NCBI GenBank assembly: GCA_910584985.1
Contig: CAJUDJ010000025.1
Coordinates: 1 to 22,856 of the forward strand
From: an uncultured Eubacterium sp.
GTDB taxonomy: Bacteria; Bacillota; Clostridia; Oscillospirales; Acutalibacteraceae
DNA length: 22,856 nt
Direction: 5' to 3'
Of the stretch, positions 21,467 to 22,856 are shown piece by piece. The stretch's first letter is position 1; the number at the start of each line of letters is the position of its first letter. The notes beneath the pieces were generated by a model. That model did not search any database. It worked only from the letters and a program-made list of their open reading frames with translations, and was not told the origin of the DNA. Position numbers and translations under genes: made by a program.

Positions 21467-22856
21467 ATGATTAACCTTGAAAGTGATATAAAATATATCA
21501 AAGGTGTTGGAGAGAAAAGAGCCGAGTTTTTCAGAAAACTCGGCATTTCTTGCGTTCAGGACCTTATTTCCTATTATCCCAGAACCTATCAGGATCGTTC
21601 CGAAGAAACAACCGTTAAGCAGTGTGAAAGCGGCGAAACCGTATGCATAAAAGCCACACTTATGACGCCTGTTAAAGAACACAGAATCCGAAAAGGACTA
21701 ACGCTTTTCAAATGCAGCTTTACTGACGGTGAAACCATCATTCATGTAACCATATTCAACAACAAATATCTTGCAAAATCCTTAAGGCAGTACATGGATT
21801 ACATACTGTACGGAAAAATTGAAAAAAATCTTACCGCAGCCGAAATGAGCTCACCCGATATTGAAAAAGCCGAAAACAGCATCGGCATTCTGCCAATCTA
21901 TTCGGCCACGGAAAAGCTGAGTTCAAAAGCCATCGGAAAAGTTATCAGAACGGCACTTGAAAATCTGCCGCAGGCTGAAGAAACGTTGAACACGGAATTC
22001 AGACTCAAATATTCACTTGTTTCACGCGATTTTGCCATAAGGCAGATTCATTTTCCCGAAAGCATGGAAAAACTTCAAAAAGCAAGATACCGTCTTATTT
22101 TTGAAGAGCTTCTGATTCTTCAGCTCGGTCTGCTGAAACTGAAAAGCAAAAAGAAAAACCAAACTGCCGTTAGGCTGAAAAACAATTATACCGAAGAATT
22201 TTACAGGCTTTTGCCGTTTACCCCCACAAATGCACAGAAGCGTGCGGTTGCGGACTGCATTAAAGATATGCACACAAATTATGCAATGAACCGCCTTGTG
22301 CAAGGCGATGTGGGAAGCGGAAAAACAGCCGTTGCTGCAGGTGCTGTTTTTTCGGCAGTCAGAAACGGTTATCAATGTGCATTGATGGCCCCCACGGAAA
22401 TCCTTGCTGTGCAGCATATGGAAACCATCAGCAGCCTGCTTTCCGGCACGGATATAAAAACAGATTTGCTTACGGGAAGCACACCGGCAAAGGAAAAACG
22501 AGAAATAAAAAAAAGGCTTATAAACGGAGAAACAGACCTTGTAATCGGAACACATGCTCTGATTCAGAACGATGTTTCATTTCAGAATTTAGGGCTTGTA
22601 ATTACAGATGAACAGCACCGTTTCGGGGTAAACCAGCGTGCAGAGCTTGCAATGAAAGGAAACGGCGTGCACACGCTTGTTATGAGTGCCACACCCATTC
22701 CGAGAACGCTTGCACTTATGATTTACGGCGACCTGGATATTTCCGTGCTGGACGAACTGCCGGCAGGCAGGCAGAAAATCAGAACCGATGTTGTGGATTC
22801 ACGCTATCACAGGCGCATATATGAATTTGTGAAAAAGGCTGTGGCACGCAATGAAC
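21467..22856 (+). CDS. recG: ATP-dependent DNA helicase RecG (runs off window end)
   Basis: An open frame from ATG 21467 continues without a stop to the window edge, giving 463 of an expected 680 or so residues. The N-terminal wedge/OB region starts DIKYIKGVGEKRAEFFRKLGI, a RecG signature with a helix-hairpin-helix-like GVG. Helicase motifs follow: motif I GDVGSGKT (280-287), motif Ia APTE, motif II DEQH (381-384, followed by RFG as in RecG) and motif III SATPIPRT (407-414). RecG reverses and remodels stalled replication forks and branched DNA. The second RecA-like domain lies outside the window. Its start is 2 bp after the fakA stop, so the two genes are cotranscribed. Confidence 0.95.
   Translation, partial: MINLESDIKYIKGVGEKRAEFFRKLGISCVQDLISYYPRTYQDRSEETTVKQCESGETVCIKATLMTPVKEHRIRKGLTLFKCSFTDGETIIHVTIFNNKYLAKSLRQYMDYILYGKIEKNLTAAEMSSPDIEKAENSIGILPIYSATEKLSSKAIGKVIRTALENLPQAEETLNTEFRLKYSLVSRDFAIRQIHFPESMEKLQKARYRLIFEELLILQLGLLKLKSKKKNQTAVRLKNNYTEEFYRLLPFTPTNAQKRAVADCIKDMHTNYAMNRLVQGDVGSGKTAVAAGAVFSAVRNGYQCALMAPTEILAVQHMETISSLLSGTDIKTDLLTGSTPAKEKREIKKRLINGETDLVIGTHALIQNDVSFQNLGLVITDEQHRFGVNQRAELAMKGNGVHTLVMSATPIPRTLALMIYGDLDISVLDELPAGRQKIRTDVVDSRYHRRIYEFVKKAVARNE

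Noticed and set aside
22022..22555. 177-codon minus-strand open frame near the window end
   Set aside because: It lies opposite RecG, whose helicase motifs and uninterrupted frame are clear.
1..22856. CRISPR array or complete insertion sequence
   Set aside because: No regularly spaced repeats with unique spacers were seen, and the only IS is the truncated IS3-family remnant with no right inverted repeat.

Overview
The window looks like a gut-type Clostridia chromosome (Ruminococcaceae/Oscillospiraceae-like). The basis is moderate-to-low GC, strong GGAGG ribosome binding sites, a Firmicute-type Asp23 - fakA (yloV) - recG gene order, and many intracellular glycoside hydrolases. No species can be named from the sequence alone.

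The main architectural result is a tRNA-integrated island. A complete tRNA-Gln(CTG) gene lies at 16834-16907 (minus strand). An exact 45-bp copy of its 3' half, from the anticodon loop to the CCA, sits at 11-55. This is the classic footprint of a tyrosine recombinase that integrates at a tRNA anticodon loop. Nearly everything from 56 to 16833 is therefore the inserted element, and 16908 onward is the host chromosome. Short GTCTC/ATCTC repeats spaced 10-12 bp apart occur just inside both ends and resemble integrase arm-type sites. The element also contains a second complete tRNA-Gln(CTG) gene (16518-16591), between the integrase and the attachment site.

Cargo (150-10705, minus strand) is one tightly packed glycan-use operon. 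In transcription order it encodes a GH3 glycosidase, an unrecognised lipoprotein, a GH39 glycosidase, a GPH-type sugar:cation symporter, a non-canonical GH20 hexosaminidase, a membrane-anchored alpha/beta-hydrolase, an MBL-fold hydrolase and a membrane-anchored SGNH hydrolase. A divergent AraC regulator (10871-11980) is the likely controller. None of the glycosidases has a signal peptide, so the inferred scheme is import of an oligosaccharide by the symporter, cytoplasmic trimming by GH20, GH39 and GH3, and removal of ester decorations by the esterase-like proteins.

From 12004 to 16430 the element is visibly decayed. It holds a frameshifted manganese catalase, a scrap of a short-chain dehydrogenase, a HTH gene of the kind carried by clostridial integrative elements, a possible oriT remnant made of inverted repeats, an AT-rich nucleoside-phosphorylase-like gene with a small overlapping partner, a degenerate IS3-family remnant, and a tyrosine integrase whose N-terminus is missing next to the IS remnant. 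The element is probably no longer self-mobile.

The right flank (17071-22856) is housekeeping chromosome on the plus strand: a YmdB-family phosphodiesterase, an orphan family-5 substrate-binding lipoprotein, an Asp23 protein, the fatty acid kinase FakA, and RecG, which runs off the window end.
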